Below are positions 23,641 to 35,742 of a stretch of DNA of 64,000 bases, piece by piece. A program made the position numbers and the translations under genes. Origin of the DNA: Iris pallida (taxonomy: Eukaryota > Streptophyta > Magnoliopsida > Asparagales > Iridaceae); assembly GCA_029216955.1 (NCBI GenBank), contig JANAVB010002199.1, positions 17,742,053-17,806,052 on the forward strand. Reading direction: 5' to 3'. Each line of letters begins with the position of its first letter. Positions within the stretch are counted from its first letter, which is position 1. The notes beneath the pieces are model-generated. The model saw only the letters and a list, made by a program, of their open reading frames with translations. It had not been told where the DNA came from and did not search any database.

Positions 23641-24833
23641 TCAAATGTACTCGATACGGATTCCGTGGACTCTTGTGGCATTTCTGGTCGCACCTCTCGG
23701 CACCAGTGACACCCAGATGCTCTCGTCTTCCCCTGCCTCCAGGTCTTCCAGAATCTCCGATATCCCAACCTTCATGTTACTGATCGATCCGCCGTTCATT
23801 GCCACGTCAGCCCCTTTCATCTTCACGAAGCACCCCGCATATTCTCGCAACTTGGGGCTGGCTGCAGTCTCCTCCACTACGAGGTTGACGTAGATGTCGA
23901 ACTTGGCGTGCATTCCCTTCTCGACACTGATTCCTTCGACTACTAGGACCTCCTCCTCGAATTCTTCCTCACCAGCCTTGATAGTACTCTTAGGTGGTCA
24001 CCTAAGAGTTCAAGTAGCAAGGCCACCTAAGAGTACTATGAAGGCTGGTCAAGAAGAATTAGAGGAGGTCCTAGTGGTCGAAGGAATCAGTGTCGAGAAG
24101 GGAATGCACGCCAACTTCGACATCTACATCAACCTCGTTGTGGACGAGACTGCAGCCAGCCCCAAGTTGCGAGAATACGCGGGGGTGCTTCGTGAAGATG
24201 AAAAGGGCTGACGTGGCAATGAAGGGCGGATCGAAAAACATGAAGGTTGGGATATCGGAGATTCTGGAAGACCTGGAGTGTCGAGTTTATCGGGGGTGTA
24301 GTCGATGGCTACAGGCACAGGCGGCAAGTGGCGAGTAGCCCGATTCTCGTCGTGCAGTTCTCCCTTCATGTAGATGTCCGGGATCGACATCCCGTCGAAG
24401 GAGTCGTAGTTCCAGTACGGGAGCGCGAAGGTGTCATCGCCGATGAGCATTACCAGTATGTGCTCGTGGAAGTAGACGTAGAATCGGTGGAACGGGAAGA
24501 AGAGCCAGCTCTCGTGGATCATGAAAGGGACGTCGACGGCGGCGCCGGCTTGATAGTAAGCGCCATTGAAGTAGATGTAGTGTATTTGGGACTAGCGGTG
24601 CCAGCTGTGGGGGTTGTTGGGGGGGTGGGAAGCCGCTTCATTATGGCCACTGCCTTGTTGTATTTGGCCAGGTACCCCTTATCCCGTGCTAGACGATGTG
24701 CGGGCCTGCGGATGCGGACGGGCGAGGACGACGACGGGCTCGGGAGCTGAAATTCCTTTATGATCGGCTTTCCAGAGACCGACGACGGTGGGCAGCAGTT
24801 CAACTCGTGGTGCTCTGCTTGTCCCTTGACCAT
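23641..24833 (-). pseudogene. PPO: Polyphenol oxidase pseudogene with inverted C-terminal duplication
   Basis: Three blocks resemble plant polyphenol oxidase, the plastid type-3 copper enzyme that oxidises phenols to quinones. 24833-24600 (minus) encodes the mature N-terminal region (NCCPP, PAHRLARDKGYLAKYNKA). After a frameshift, 24594-24279 encodes the CuA part of the tyrosinase domain: three candidate copper His (HYIYF, IHESW, FPFHR) and DDTFALPYWNYDS. The Cys pair of the usual HCxYC motif is replaced by Tyr and Phe. CuB and the middle domain are missing. In their place lies an inverted copy of the C-terminal KFDV domain (24023-24278, plus strand), then the KFDV domain in correct orientation (23997-23641: AKFDIYVN, ISEILEDLEA, IEYI end). 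The transit peptide is absent. It cannot encode an active enzyme. Confidence 0.85.
23737..24278. repeat. Inverted repeat of the PPO KFDV domain
   Basis: Left arm 23737-23997 (261 bp) and right arm 24023-24278 (256 bp) are reverse complements with scattered mismatches and small indels. The spacer is 25 nt. The junction itself contains an 11-bp palindrome, ACTCTTAGGTG-GT-CACCTAAGAGT. A transcript through it would fold into a hairpin of about 255 bp. Confidence 0.88.
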
Positions 24834-24975
24834 CCCTTAACTAATATTCCTTTGGAGGAGAGATGGGAAAGGAGTTGGTTTCTTCGGCTGCATGCATGTC
24901 GACAAACAGTCATGAACAACATGGTTTCAATTTGGTTATGGGGACGCGGCTGTGTCCGCTCCGACGTGGATCACC

Positions 24976-25460
24976 TGTTGCATGTTACACGCAAAAGTGA
25001 AGTCCTCAAAAGTCAAGTCTTTAACATGTGTTATTTTTCTTTGCTTGAGTAACGTTAGAGACTTAGCCTCTTTTGGCTAATTTTAGTATAGGCTATTTTA
25101 AGCATAGACTATCTTTAGCATATGCTTAATGCTATATAAGAGAGTATCCTTTCAAATGAAAAACACTTCTTTCTCTCTCCCGAACTCTCTCTTTCATTAT
25201 AAAACAATCGATATTCGTAAAGTTCTTTGTTGTTTTCTGGACAACGCTAAAGTTCGGGCCACTCTTTTCGAGTTGTGTGCGACGAAGAGATACCGGTAGA
25301 GCGGAGGTTTCACCACTAGGAGCATTCGGATCGTCTGCACAGACCCAAATCAACTCTTAGGGCAGTACTACGTGAGCGACTTTCGCGGAGGCCGGTAACA
25401 TTTACTTTATTTTATTTTGTTTGTACATTTTTAATGGAAGAAATGTATTAATTTTCAACA
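24976..25460 (+). repeat. Copia-A 5' LTR (485 bp)
   Basis: It aligns with 34427-34939. It begins TGTTGCATGTTAC and ends TTTTCAACA. It contains a TATA box (25133-25140) and a CT-rich leader. Confidence 0.85.
25133..25140 (+). promoter_or_regulatory. TATA box of Copia-A 5' LTR
   Basis: TATATAAG lies mid-LTR, upstream of a CT-rich stretch, and is conserved at 34584-34591 in the 3' LTR. Confidence 0.6.
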
Positions 25461-27524
25461 ATCTAAGAGTTGATCCATTTATAAAATAAAAATCTCTAAT
25501 TGATGTTACGAAATTTGTTATCAAATATTTGTTATTTTCAAACAAGAAGTTCTTTGCTGTCTTAATTTATTTGCTTGTTTCAAACAAGTTATTCCAGCAC
25601 ACTAAACTTGTCCTTTAGCAAAACCTTGTAATCATTAACATTTTTATAATCTATAGTGCATAAATTATTGTAATCAGTAACACTTATATACATTGTTATA
25701 ATTTATATTAGTGTTAGCATATCTCCAATTCACTCACAAAATTTGCTATACATTGCTTACGCTTAACTTTCATCAAGCAAATATTTTCAATTACTATTAA
25801 CAAGATATTTGTTAATTTTTGAATATTAGTCACATTAGTAACAAATTGCCTTTTAACAAAGTGATACCTTAGACAAACATTATTGTGTGAATAATTTTGT
25901 CAATTCTACTTTTCTTCACTCAATATTTTAATCTAGGCTAAATCAAGCTGTTAATTGATTTAGTAAAATTTTTTTAATTTTTTTAAACTTCTAAAGTAGA
26001 GATTTGTTTGAGAACAAGCCGAAAAGGCCCTTCTGTCAACAAGGCAAAAATTCGTCTAAGCGACCGGTATTTAAGTTTTCCTAGTGAAGCACCGCTTGCT
26101 GGGATCCGGCCCCTACAGCTAACCCAGCCTTATCAAAACTTGAAAAACTAAAATTTTAAAGGTCTATTACTAAAATCATTTGAATTGCGTAAGAAGAATG
26201 ATATTAATAAATATTTATTTAACATCTTACGCGTTTACGTCAAATCAACAACCAGAAAAGAAATAAAAATTACACTACATTATTACAGGCCACAGAAAAT
26301 AAAGATAAAAAGCTGGGCTTATGCCCTTACAATTATTTACATAAATGAATTAAAATAAGAATGGTAAACTAAACACCGGAAAGCGGTCCATTCAGCAGGC
26401 CGAGGCCCTGCACCAAAAATACGATTGGCCAGTAACTAGTTCTAAATAATAATTAATATTATTAAATATAAAATAAAAGAAAGGGTCTCAGACTTGGTCC
26501 AAAAATCATGTTTGCAAATAGCTAATGCCTCAACATCCGGAAATCCCGGTTTCGTTTGCATTTCGCTAGGGCCCATTGACCGGTACGGTCGTCGTCCAAA
26601 AATTCATTTAATAAACATTTTCGAAAACTAATTTTGAATTATATATATATAAAGTTTTACAAAAATTGGGAAGCATTTCCTCTATATTTGGGACAACCCA
26701 ATACTGGAAAAATGTGCCAACAACACCAAAAATATTTATCCCAAACCAGGAAAACCACATAAATTAATTCCACCAAAAACTCATAACCAATTCCCAACAT
26801 AGGCCAAGCCAACAAAACCAGAGAAAGAACTAATCACCAACTATGAACTCAAAACCAAGAATCCAAACCACAGTACCATAAAGCCAAAACCACAGAACAT
26901 TCCGAAATGAAGTTCGAAAAATTGCCGAAAAGTCACAGAACCAAAATAGTATAGATTCGAAAATATCCGAATTTAACTCAAAAAATTCCAAGAAAACCAA
27001 CAGAAGCACAAATAAAAAAATCTACAGAACTTTTCCGAAGGAAAGTTGGAAATTCCGAAGGATCGGAATCACTACCTCAAAACCGATTCCAGTTGCGGGA
27101 TCGGGGACCGTATCATCATTGACTGTACAAATTGGAGGAACACAGGGGCACGAGATGTACCTCGGTTTGCTCGGCTAGAACTCTCAGATGTATAATAGGA
27201 AAAGAAGACGAATCCTGCGAACTTGGAACAATCCAGAACACGCAGAAAAAGGGATCGGAAACGAGAAACCACGGACAGTGGATCGGAAATGGGGTGAGCG
27301 CGAGGAGGTGCTGGACCGGGGCACAGCGGCCACGGATCGGTCTCGGATGCTGCGGCGCACGGGTGGGCAGCGGCTGGGCACAGCCTGGAAGCGGCGGCGG
27401 GGGATCGGGGTTCGCCGGACAGGCATCTAGGCGGGGCCAGCCTGGGTCGGGGCTGTCGGCGCCGGAGGTCGCCGGGAGGGGCATGACTCTATGAGATAAC
27501 TCCACGGCACAGATTATAGGAAGA
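25461..27524. other. Unassigned segment in place of Copia-A gag
   Basis: Just after the LTR there is no standard primer-binding site, and no gag zinc knuckle is found. 25480-26000 is AT-rich. 26030-27500 has a different character, ending in a GC-rich block (27280-27480) with frames open on both strands. It may be another nested LTR on the minus strand, but I find no clear duplication or TG/CA ends. Confidence 0.4.
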
Positions 27525-28290
27525 GGAAGAATAGATCTGAAGATGACATCAAATTTTTTTACCTCTTCATGATGTGCTTCATGTGCCGTCTGTTAGAAGA
27601 AACCTTGTTAGTGGATCCCTCCTTGTAGTCTCAGAATATAAAATTGTAATAGAAGACAATAAAGTTATTTTTTTCCTAAGAATGAACTGTTTGTGGGAAA
27701 AGAATTTGTAAAAGATGGACACTTTATTCCGAGTACTATGAATAAAAGTTTAAATCCTTCTTTCGTTGTTGCAAATATTGAATCCTCCAATGTTTGGCAT
27801 GGAAGACTGGGTCATATAAATTTAGGATCTCTTAAAAGGATGATGAACTTAGATCTTATTCCTAAGACTCCTATTGATGATAAACACAAATGTGAGATTT
27901 GTGTTCAAGCCAAACACACAAGATTACCTTTCAAATTAGTCCATAGGGATTTCGAACTCCTAGAACTTATCCATAGCGATGTTTGTGATTCCAATAGGGT
28001 CTTGACCCGAGGCGGTAGAAAATACTTTGTCATTTTTATAGATAATCATTCAAAGTATTGTTACACCTACCTTCTTAAAACCAAAGATGAAGTTCTAGAC
28101 AAATTTAAGGTCTATAAGTCTGAAGCTGAGAACCAATTAGATAGAAAGATTAAGATTCTTAGATCAGATCGTGGTGGAGAGTATATCTCAAATGATATGA
28201 CTAACTTCTGTGAAGGACATGGAATTATTCATGAGGTAACTGCTCCTAATTCACCATAGTCCAACGGAGTTGCTGAAAGGAAGAATTGTA
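27525..28290 (+). pseudogene. Copia-A pol, GAG-pre-integrase and integrase part
   Basis: The frame runs from the segment before integrase ([18 protein letters not shown], read across two small frameshifts near 27570 and 27675) into an open stretch at 27693-28259. It has the integrase zinc-binding region (WHGRLGHIN, then CEICVQAKHTRLPF) and the catalytic core: Asp in LIHSD, Asp in LRSDRGGEY and Glu in GVAERKN. An in-frame TAG at 28257-28259 replaces the Gln of NSPQSNG. Integrase would join element DNA to the host chromosome. The frame is cut at 28299 by a solo LTR and resumes at 31711. Confidence 0.85.
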
Positions 28291-28294
28291 CTTT

Positions 28295-28299
28295 GTTAT
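28295..28299. repeat. Target duplication of solo LTR, left copy (GTTAT)
   Basis: It is identical to 31706-31710; removing the insert restores the copia integrase alignment. Confidence 0.9.
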
Positions 28300-28565
28300 T
28301 GTAACCCCTATTTTTAAAAAAATTAATAAAAAAATTCCAAAATTGCCCCAAATTGATTCTATTATGTTTTAAATATTTTTTTTATTAATTTTAGAATTTT
28401 TCTGTAATTTGTTTGGATTCGTTTGGACGTCATTTGAATTTTTTGTAATTAAATAACTGCTACCGTAAAAACTGCATTTCTCCCCGTTTTGGTAAAACGG
28501 TAAAAATCTAACCCTAGGGTCAAGTTAGTAACTAACCATGGTTAGGTTGCCCTAATTAAATTTTC

Positions 28566-28575
28566 CTATAAATAT
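28566..28575 (+). promoter_or_regulatory. Candidate TATA box of the solo LTR
   Basis: CTATAAATAT is followed by the A-rich leader expected after an LTR core promoter. It lies about 265 bp from the LTR start. Confidence 0.45.
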
Positions 28576-29466
28576 GCACACATCCCAAGAAAGAAAATCC
28601 TAATTTCTAAATCAATTTTAATTAATGATAAATTAAATCCTCAAATTTAATATCTTTAAAATTTCTTCTCTGATACGTTCTGATACGTGTGTGCCGCCGG
28701 CCGGCCATAACCCGACGACCCCCCTGTTCTCCGCGCCCCGACGCCGTCGACCCCCGCCGAGGACACCATCGCGTCGAGCACGACGATCACCTCCGCCGTC
28801 GACCCCGACCGCCGTAGTGCCACCGCCGTCGCCCGCCCGACCGACCAAGTAAGCTAACTTCTCCATTTTTCTTCCATACTTCGATTTCTTTCTCCTGTTG
28901 AGTTCGTCTTGGCACGGCGAGTCCATCGCCTCTATTTGTGTCGCACCCTGGCACAAGGATGCGGAGAAATTATAAACCCTAGTTCGGACACGACACGAAA
29001 TCGCGTTGTGGTGACACGAGAATGTTACCATCGCGTATTGAATCACTTGGCGAACACATTCATGTGTTTCGACACGTGTTTCGGTGTCGGATTGAGCTGA
29101 CACGAGCTCCGGACACAGTCCCGAGTGACCACGCACTCGGGACACGAAGAAGATGAAACCTCCTTTTCTTCATAATAAAACCCACAAACCCCTCCCCCTT
29201 TCACAGCGGTCGAGCTGGCCTACTGGCCAGCGCAGTGCGTGTGGGAATCCCCCCTCGCAGCAGTGCTGAGTTTGAGCTCCCTTAGGCTTTGTTGGGGTTA
29301 TTATTTTTGTTTGTTTTGTTTTGTGAGTAATTATATATATTTGTATATATATAAAATGTATATAATATTATATATTGTATAAATACATATATATGTAAAT
29401 ACTATATAAATACTGTATAATACTGTCATATGCTAATTTCTGTATTCTTAAATTAATTAATATTAT

Positions 29467-29477
29467 AAATATATATA

Positions 29478-29543
<66 letters not shown>
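29467..29543. repeat. (TA)n microsatellite
   Basis: An almost pure TA tract inside the solo LTR. Confidence 0.95.
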
Positions 29544-29546
<3 letters not shown>

Positions 29547-31710
29547 TTTTTTTTGTTTTTTTTGTATATTTGTATATATACATATATGTATATGTATATA
29601 TGCCTAAATAAAATTATGATAAAATGATATCAATATAATATTAATTTCTTTTGTATTTTGGATGAATATATTATATAAAATTATATTTATATTTTGATTT
29701 TGTATTTCCATTTTTGTCATTTAATTTCTGTCATTTAAATTATGTCATTTAAATTATGTTAATATAAATACAGTGCCTATACTGTAATATTTAAATATGT
29801 ATTTTATCTGTAATATGTAAATAAATACAGTGCCTATACTATAATATGTATTTTATAAATACAGTACCTATACTATAATATGTACGCTTTTAAATTCTGC
29901 AATTTAAATTCATTTACTTACATGTATTTAAATTTCATATTTATTTACTATTTTTCGTATTTTGTGCAATCGACCACTCTAAGTCCAAACCTAGCATGGG
30001 TCGAGTGGACTTGGGTGAGCCTACACATATTCAAGGTCTGTACAAGTCATATCGGACTTATTTCATGGCTTTGGGTCCCGTGTTTGGACTTCGGTTCAAC
30101 TTCGTATACGCGGACAAAATACTTAATTAATAAATTAATTAATTTTAGATTCTGTCTTTTACTGTTTTTGAATTTTCAGACAACTTTTTAATGCTGATTA
30201 AATTCCAATAAAATTATTATAAAATACTATGTTAATTAATCTAATTTAATATATTTTTTTCACGATTTAATTTACTGTTTTGACACTGTGTAAAAATAGG
30301 AAACCAGAACTCAATTTCAATGTATACTGGTATCCTGATTTTTAGTAAATACTTGCACTATCAAAAAATTTATATTAATTTACTATAATTAACAAGTATT
30401 AATTTGGTATATTATTTCTCATAAAATAAGACTGTATAACTATCTTAATAATTATTGGAACACAGTATACAGTCTAAATAAATAATTAATTAATTAATAT
30501 TGACTTGTGTATTTTTGTGGGTTTTTGGGATATTTTAGTATCGGACCTTAACCTACCTTAGTGTAGAGACACTACGTGTTGGTCTAGATGATTGTAACAC
30601 CCCACATTGGACTACTAGAGCATCACTTAGCTAGTAACCTATCAGGAGCCGTGTTACAACACTAATATAAAATCTTGAACATAGCTTAGAACTGAGATTG
30701 TGTATCATTTTGACAGGACACCAGACATCTATAGATACATATTCTTATCCTTGCTTTTCTCGAGGCAAGTACCCCTACAAAATTATTTACTGCATATGAC
30801 AATAAACTGTGAATGAATCATATTAGAATACTGCTTTCTGGAAACTGTAAGTCATATCTTCACATGCTTCTTACTGGTTCTCAGTACATTCCATGATTTA
30901 TACTACTCTTAGTATCACTCACATGTTATAAAATGGGTTATGGAAAAACTGTTAGTAGAGTACGTGATCATGCCCCTTCTCCGTATGTATTTACCGTACA
31001 CTGTTACATTCTATATGCAACTTTGTCGTATGACTGATCTCGCGTTTGTGTATGTATATACACCGATGCCGTTAAGTGTACGTATGTGCACTTCAGAACT
31101 TTGATATTTACCATAGTACATCCTACTACCTATTGACCGATCACGTACGTGCTACAGTTTTAAACTTTAAAACAAACATATGTTGCCATGATAAAATGTA
31201 TCTAAAACTAAATAAAGCATGATATGCCATGATTCTGTTATTTTATCTCTTACCATTTCATGATCAGTATTATATATTTGTAGTATAATTACTTGCTCCC
31301 GTCTTGACAGGATAACGTTGTAGGTGCACTTTCAGAGAAAAAAAATACTATGTGATACATATTATGGCACTGCATTTGAGGACCTGGCCTTAGCTCCAGA
31401 AGAGGTCCCAGCGGAGAACATTCCTTAGATATCTTTCATGTGTTTTGAGGCTTAGAATTTGGTTTGAACTTATATTTGGATACTGGACTTTGTCTCCAGT
31501 CTCATACATTTGAAGTGTAATAAATTTTAACACTTATTTACTTTCGTTAATAGAAGCTGTCTTGTGATAAAATCTTATTTGGCTTAATGTTAGCACACTT
31601 AGTATCATTCATGTATAAACTCTTAGAACAACTTACTACATTTTTACTAAGCGAGGTTGGACATGGCTCGGCCCGGCCCAACAATTTGGGTAATGGGTCG
31701 TGACAGTTAT

Positions 31711-33782
31711 ATATGGTCAATGCCATGCTTCTCAGCTCAGGTGCCCTTGATAATGTATGGGAAAATGTCCTTTTATCAGCTTGTTATATCCTTAATAGGA
31801 TACCCAGTAAGACTAATAATAAGACCACATATGAGTTATGGAAAGGTCGAACCCCTAGGATTAATTACCTCAAAGTTTGGGGATGTCTAGCTAAATAGGA
31901 ATTCCCGAACCCAAAAAGAGAAAGATTGGACCTAAGACTGTAGATGCTGTGTTCATAGGATATGCCCTAGATAGAAATGCCAATAGATTTCTTGTAACTC
32001 ATTCTGAAGTAAATGAAATATCTAATAACACAATTATAGAAGCTAGAGATGCAGTTTACTTTGAGAACATTTTTTCCTTCAAGGATAAAACTCCTTTATC
32101 TTCGTCTAACCCTTCTCTTACTCCATCTACTAGTTCTCACGATCAAGTACCTAGTTCTCAACCTGAACAAGTCATAGAACCTAGAAGGAGTAAAAGAGAA
32201 AGGATTGAAAAGAATTTAGGAGAAGTATTCTTCACCTTTTTGATAGAGGGGGATCCCTCAACTTATGAATAAGCCATATCCTCTCCTGATACCTTTTTCT
32301 GGAAAGAAGCTATTAACAATGAGTACAACACCATTATGGAGAACAATACTTAATTTTTAGCAGACCTTTCTTTAGGTAGTAAACCCATAGGTTGTAAGTG
32401 GATCTTCAAAAGGAAACTTAGAGCCGATAGTACTATAGAGAAATACAAGGCTAGGCTAGTAGCCAAAGGATTTACTCAGAAAAAAGGATTAGATTATTTT
32501 GATACCTACTCTACTATTGCTAGGATTTCTTCTATCAGAACCCTCCTGGCCTTAGCCTCCATTCATGATATGCTGATCCATCAAATGGATGTAAAGAAAA
32601 TATTTCTAAATGGAGATCTAGAGGAAGAGATCTATATGAAGCAACCTGAAGGTTTTATTACTAAAGGTCAAGAAAAGAAGGTTTGTAGATTAGTAAAAAA
32701 ATTTATGGCCTAAAGCAAGCTCCCAAGCAATAGCACAACAAATTTGACAAAGTCATTATAGAATTTGGTTTTGTGCCAAATGAATATGGCAAATATTTGT
32801 ATTCTAAAAATACAAATGAAATTTGTGTTATCTTATGCTTGTATGTTGATGATATCCTTATTCTAGAATCTTCACTGGAACAGATAAATAATACTAAGAA
32901 TTATTTATCTAACCAGTTTGATATGAAAGATCTAGGTGAAGCAAACATAACTAGGAATGCAAGTGTCCAAAAGGAAAGATGGCTATACTCTATCCCTAAC
33001 ACATTCAATTGAGAAAATGCTAAGAAAGTTTGAGTATTTTGACAAAAAACCTACCCTTATTCCTTTTGACAGCAGTGTTGTTCTAAAAAAGAATGAAGGA
33101 TCACCTATAGAACAACATAGATATTCACAGATGATAGGATTCCTTATGTACATAACAAATAGTACCAGACTCGATTTGCATTTGCTATTGGAAGACTTAG
33201 TAGATATACCAGTAACCCAAATCAGTTACATTAGACTGCATTGGATAGAGCATTTAGATATCTTAGAGGTACTCTAGATTACAAACTCATTATATTAGAC
33301 ACCCCGATATCATATAAGGTTATTCAGATGCAAACTGGGTAACTGATTCACATGGTGTAAAATTAACAACTGGATATGTTTTTACCCTAGCAGGAGCTGT
33401 AATATCCTGGGGATCATGTAAATAAACTATCATAGCTAGAAGTACAATAGATTCTGAAATGATAGCTTTGGACACTACCTGTACAGAAGCCGAATGGCTT
33501 AAAAATCTTATTATGTATATACCTGTTTCTGTTCATAATATTCCTGCAATTTCCATAAACTGTGATAATAAATCTGTTAATGAACTACTAAAGCATGATT
33601 CTGTGAATGCTAAGATGAACAGGCACCTGCAGCTGCGCTTCAAGTCCATAAAATACCTATTGGAAAAAAATGTGGTTCTTGACTATATAAAGTCAGAAAA
33701 GAACCTTGCAGACCACTTGACGAAGGGTCTGTCTAGGACATTGATCCTAAAATCATCGAGAGGGATAGGGTTAAGCCCATAG
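31711..33782 (+). pseudogene. Copia-A pol, integrase C-terminus, reverse transcriptase and RNase H
   Basis: After the insert the reading continues with the integrase end (ENVLLSACYILNRIP, TTYELWKGR, LKVWGCLAK). A Ser/Pro-rich linker and the reverse transcriptase follow (GCKWIFKRKL, YKARLVAKGFTQ, MDVKKIFLNGDLEEEIYMKQPEG). The catalytic YVDD is intact at 32842-32853. RNase H is seen at 33321-33782 (SDANWVTDSHG, DSEMIAL, DNKS, LADHLTKGL). Stops and frameshifts near 31897, 32270, 32350, 32710, 33010, 33280 and 33422 make it non-functional. The order integrase before reverse transcriptase is diagnostic of Ty1/copia. The sublineage is not assigned. Confidence 0.88.
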
Positions 33783-34426
33783 CACAGTCACCAGCAGTGG
33801 CAACCCAACCGAGTCGACTGGAGATCCCAAGAAGCCGGTTCAATGGGTAGGAACAAGCTGGATTAGGTGACTATTATGGAACACTGACCTTAAGATTAAA
33901 TTCTCTTTAAAATAAAAGCCCAGGAGGCTGTACATGTGTACATTGATACCCTATCCCTATGGTGACAATATTCCTTTTATGATATGGATAGGGTAAGGTT
34001 AAACTCTTAATAAGTCCAAGCATGATATGCAGGATTGATTCCTATCACCAACCCTTAAGGACTTACCTATATGAGAGGTCGTGAGGGCCGCAACTATAGG
34101 ACAGGACGATCCTAGACAACTCTCATGAATGTGTAAAAGTGTGCATGGCCAATCAAAGCGCCACCCGATAGACCAAAAAATCTCTAGCGTATTATGTGTG
34201 CTATTTTCTGAATCTGGTTCAAGAAGTCTGATTCAAGGCATAGTCCATCAAGCACTTCTTCAGACAAAGACAATAGTAACTAAGTAAAATTCAAGGCTGT
34301 AGTCCATCTCATCTATGCATAGTATATATTTGCCCAGAAATCCTCTATCAATTGTTATTCCCTTGTTATCTCTATGTTTTCGGAACTCGACTTTTTCATT
34401 TTTTTTTGGGGGGGGGGGGAGGGGAT
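33783..34426 (+). other. Copia-A 3' untranslated region and polypurine tract
   Basis: There is no coding sequence after RNase H. A G-rich run, interrupted by one A (34408-34424), directly precedes the 3' LTR and is the polypurine tract. Confidence 0.65.
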
Positions 34427-34939
34427 TGTTGCATGTTACAAGTAAAAGCCAAGTCCTCAAAAGCCAAGTCTTCAACATGTGTCATTTTTCTTTGCTTGAG
34501 TAACGTTGGAGACTTGGCCTCTTTTGGCTAATTTTAGTATACGCTATTTTAAGCATAGACTATCTTTAGCATATGCTTAATGCTATATAAGAGCATCCTT
34601 TCAAATAAAAAACACAACTTCACTCACTCTCTCTCTCTCTTTCTCTCTCTCTCTCCCGAACTATCTCTTTCATTATAAAACAATCGATATTCGTAAAGTT
34701 CTTTGTTGTTTTCTGGACAACGCTAAAGTTCGGGTCACTTTTTTCGAGTTGTGTGCGACGAGGAGATACCGGTAGAGCATGGGTTTCACCACTAGGAGCA
34801 TTCGGATCAAGTTTGTACATAGACCCGAATTAAATCTTAGGGTAGTCCTACGTTAACGACTTTCCGGAGGCCGGTAACATTTACTTTATTTTATTTTGTT
34901 TGCAGATTTTTAAAGGAAGAAATGGATTAATTTCCAACA
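34427..34939 (+). repeat. Copia-A 3' LTR (513 bp)
   Basis: It is the partner of 24976-25460, longer mainly by an expanded CT microsatellite near 34620-34655. Confidence 0.85.
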
Positions 34940-34997
34940 ATCTCTGCCTCCATTCGTCCCTGCATCCTTCGGGACAAATTCTGTGGCCCCCTCTACT

Positions 34998-35284
34998 CAA
35001 GGGCGGAGCTAGAATTTTTTTTTAGAGGGGACTGCAAATATGGTTGATTTTTTTTAATGTAATATTCTCAAAAAATAAACAAAAAAAAATAATAAACTAC
35101 AAACAAGTGAAACAACAGGGAAAGGACTTGAACCCAGGACCTTACATGCTAGATTCAAGCCAGTCAACCAACTACGCTAAGGCTGCTACTGTTTTTCAAT
35201 GTGAACATATAGCACTGGTTCTTAAAAACCAAAAGTTTACCCCGGGCTACAGCCCGGGCCAGCCCAGCTGTAGCTCCGCCTCTG
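34998..35284. mobile_element. hAT MITE (287 bp)
   Basis: It is flanked by a perfect 8-bp duplication CCTCTACT (34990-34997 and 35285-35292). The ends CAAGGGCGGAGCTA and, from the other side, CAGAGGCGGAGCTA are inverted repeats matching at 12 of 14 positions, of the CAGGGGCGGAGC type common in plant hAT elements. It has no transposase and contains a tRNA-like segment. Confidence 0.85.
35117..35187 (-). other. tRNA-like pol III promoter module inside the hAT MITE
   Basis: On the minus strand an A box TAGCGTAGTTGG (complement of 35168-35179) and a B box GGGTTCAAGTCC (complement of 35124-35135) sit at tRNA spacing. It does not form a convincing intact tRNA gene by eye. Confidence 0.5.
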
Positions 35285-35485
35285 CCTCTACTTGAACGCC
35301 TACGCATGACCAATAGGTCAGGACCGCGGTCCAAAACTGTGGACAAGGTGTCATTCCCCTTTTTACACACATACTTCAAAAGGAAGAACATGCATGCAAT
35401 TGATTGAACAACTTTAACATGTACAATCCCAATATATATTTCCTCCTCCTAAATGCAGCTATGACAATTACTGTACTATAGTGAG

Positions 35486-35488
<3 letters not shown>

Positions 35489-35544
<56 letters not shown>

Positions 35545-35554
35545 AATATATTGA

Positions 35555-35612
<58 letters not shown>
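35489..35612. repeat. (TA)n microsatellite, interrupted
   Basis: Two TA tracts are separated by an A-rich spacer at 35542-35562. Confidence 0.95.
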
Positions 35613-35614
<2 letters not shown>

Positions 35615-35742
35615 ATTAGAATGAGACACTTTTCTGAAGGTTACATATTCGAGTAACGAAAGAAGCATGTTAATTATACAACTATCGTTAGTCTACAAAT
35701 ATCTCTATAAATATTTAGCCTAAAATAACTGGAAAGAGAGTA

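Larger units (their letters stand above)
28300..31705 (+). mobile_element. Solo gypsy-type LTR inside Copia-A integrase (3406 bp)
   Basis: It begins TGTAACCCC and ends GGTCGTGACA, and is flanked by perfect GTTAT duplications. The copia reading continues on both sides. The ends resemble those of RT3 (TGTAACACCC...GTCGTGACA). It carries a GC-rich segment with clustered GGACACG/CGTGTC words (28680-29150) and a TA microsatellite (29467-29543). Unlike RT1-RT3 it has no interior, so it is the product of LTR recombination. Confidence 0.9.
24976..34939 (+). mobile_element. Copia-A: decayed Ty1/copia element
   Basis: Matching LTRs at 24976-25460 and 34427-34939, both TGTTG...CAACA, enclose a plus-strand copia pol with integrase, reverse transcriptase and RNase H in the copia order. 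It is split by a solo gypsy LTR (28300-31705). The gag region is not recognisable; 25461-27524 is probably a further insertion or replacement. Many stops and frameshifts and diverged LTRs mark it as old. I see no matching target duplication (TCACC left, ATCTC right). Confidence 0.82.

Noticed and set aside
23641..24833. A functional polyphenol oxidase gene
   Set aside because: CuB and the middle domain are absent, part of the C-terminal domain is inverted, the frame shifts near 24600 and the transit peptide is missing.
27116..27505. 129-codon minus-strand frame in the GC-rich block near Copia-A pol
   Set aside because: Frames are open on both strands across the same GC-rich DNA, with no recognisable motif.
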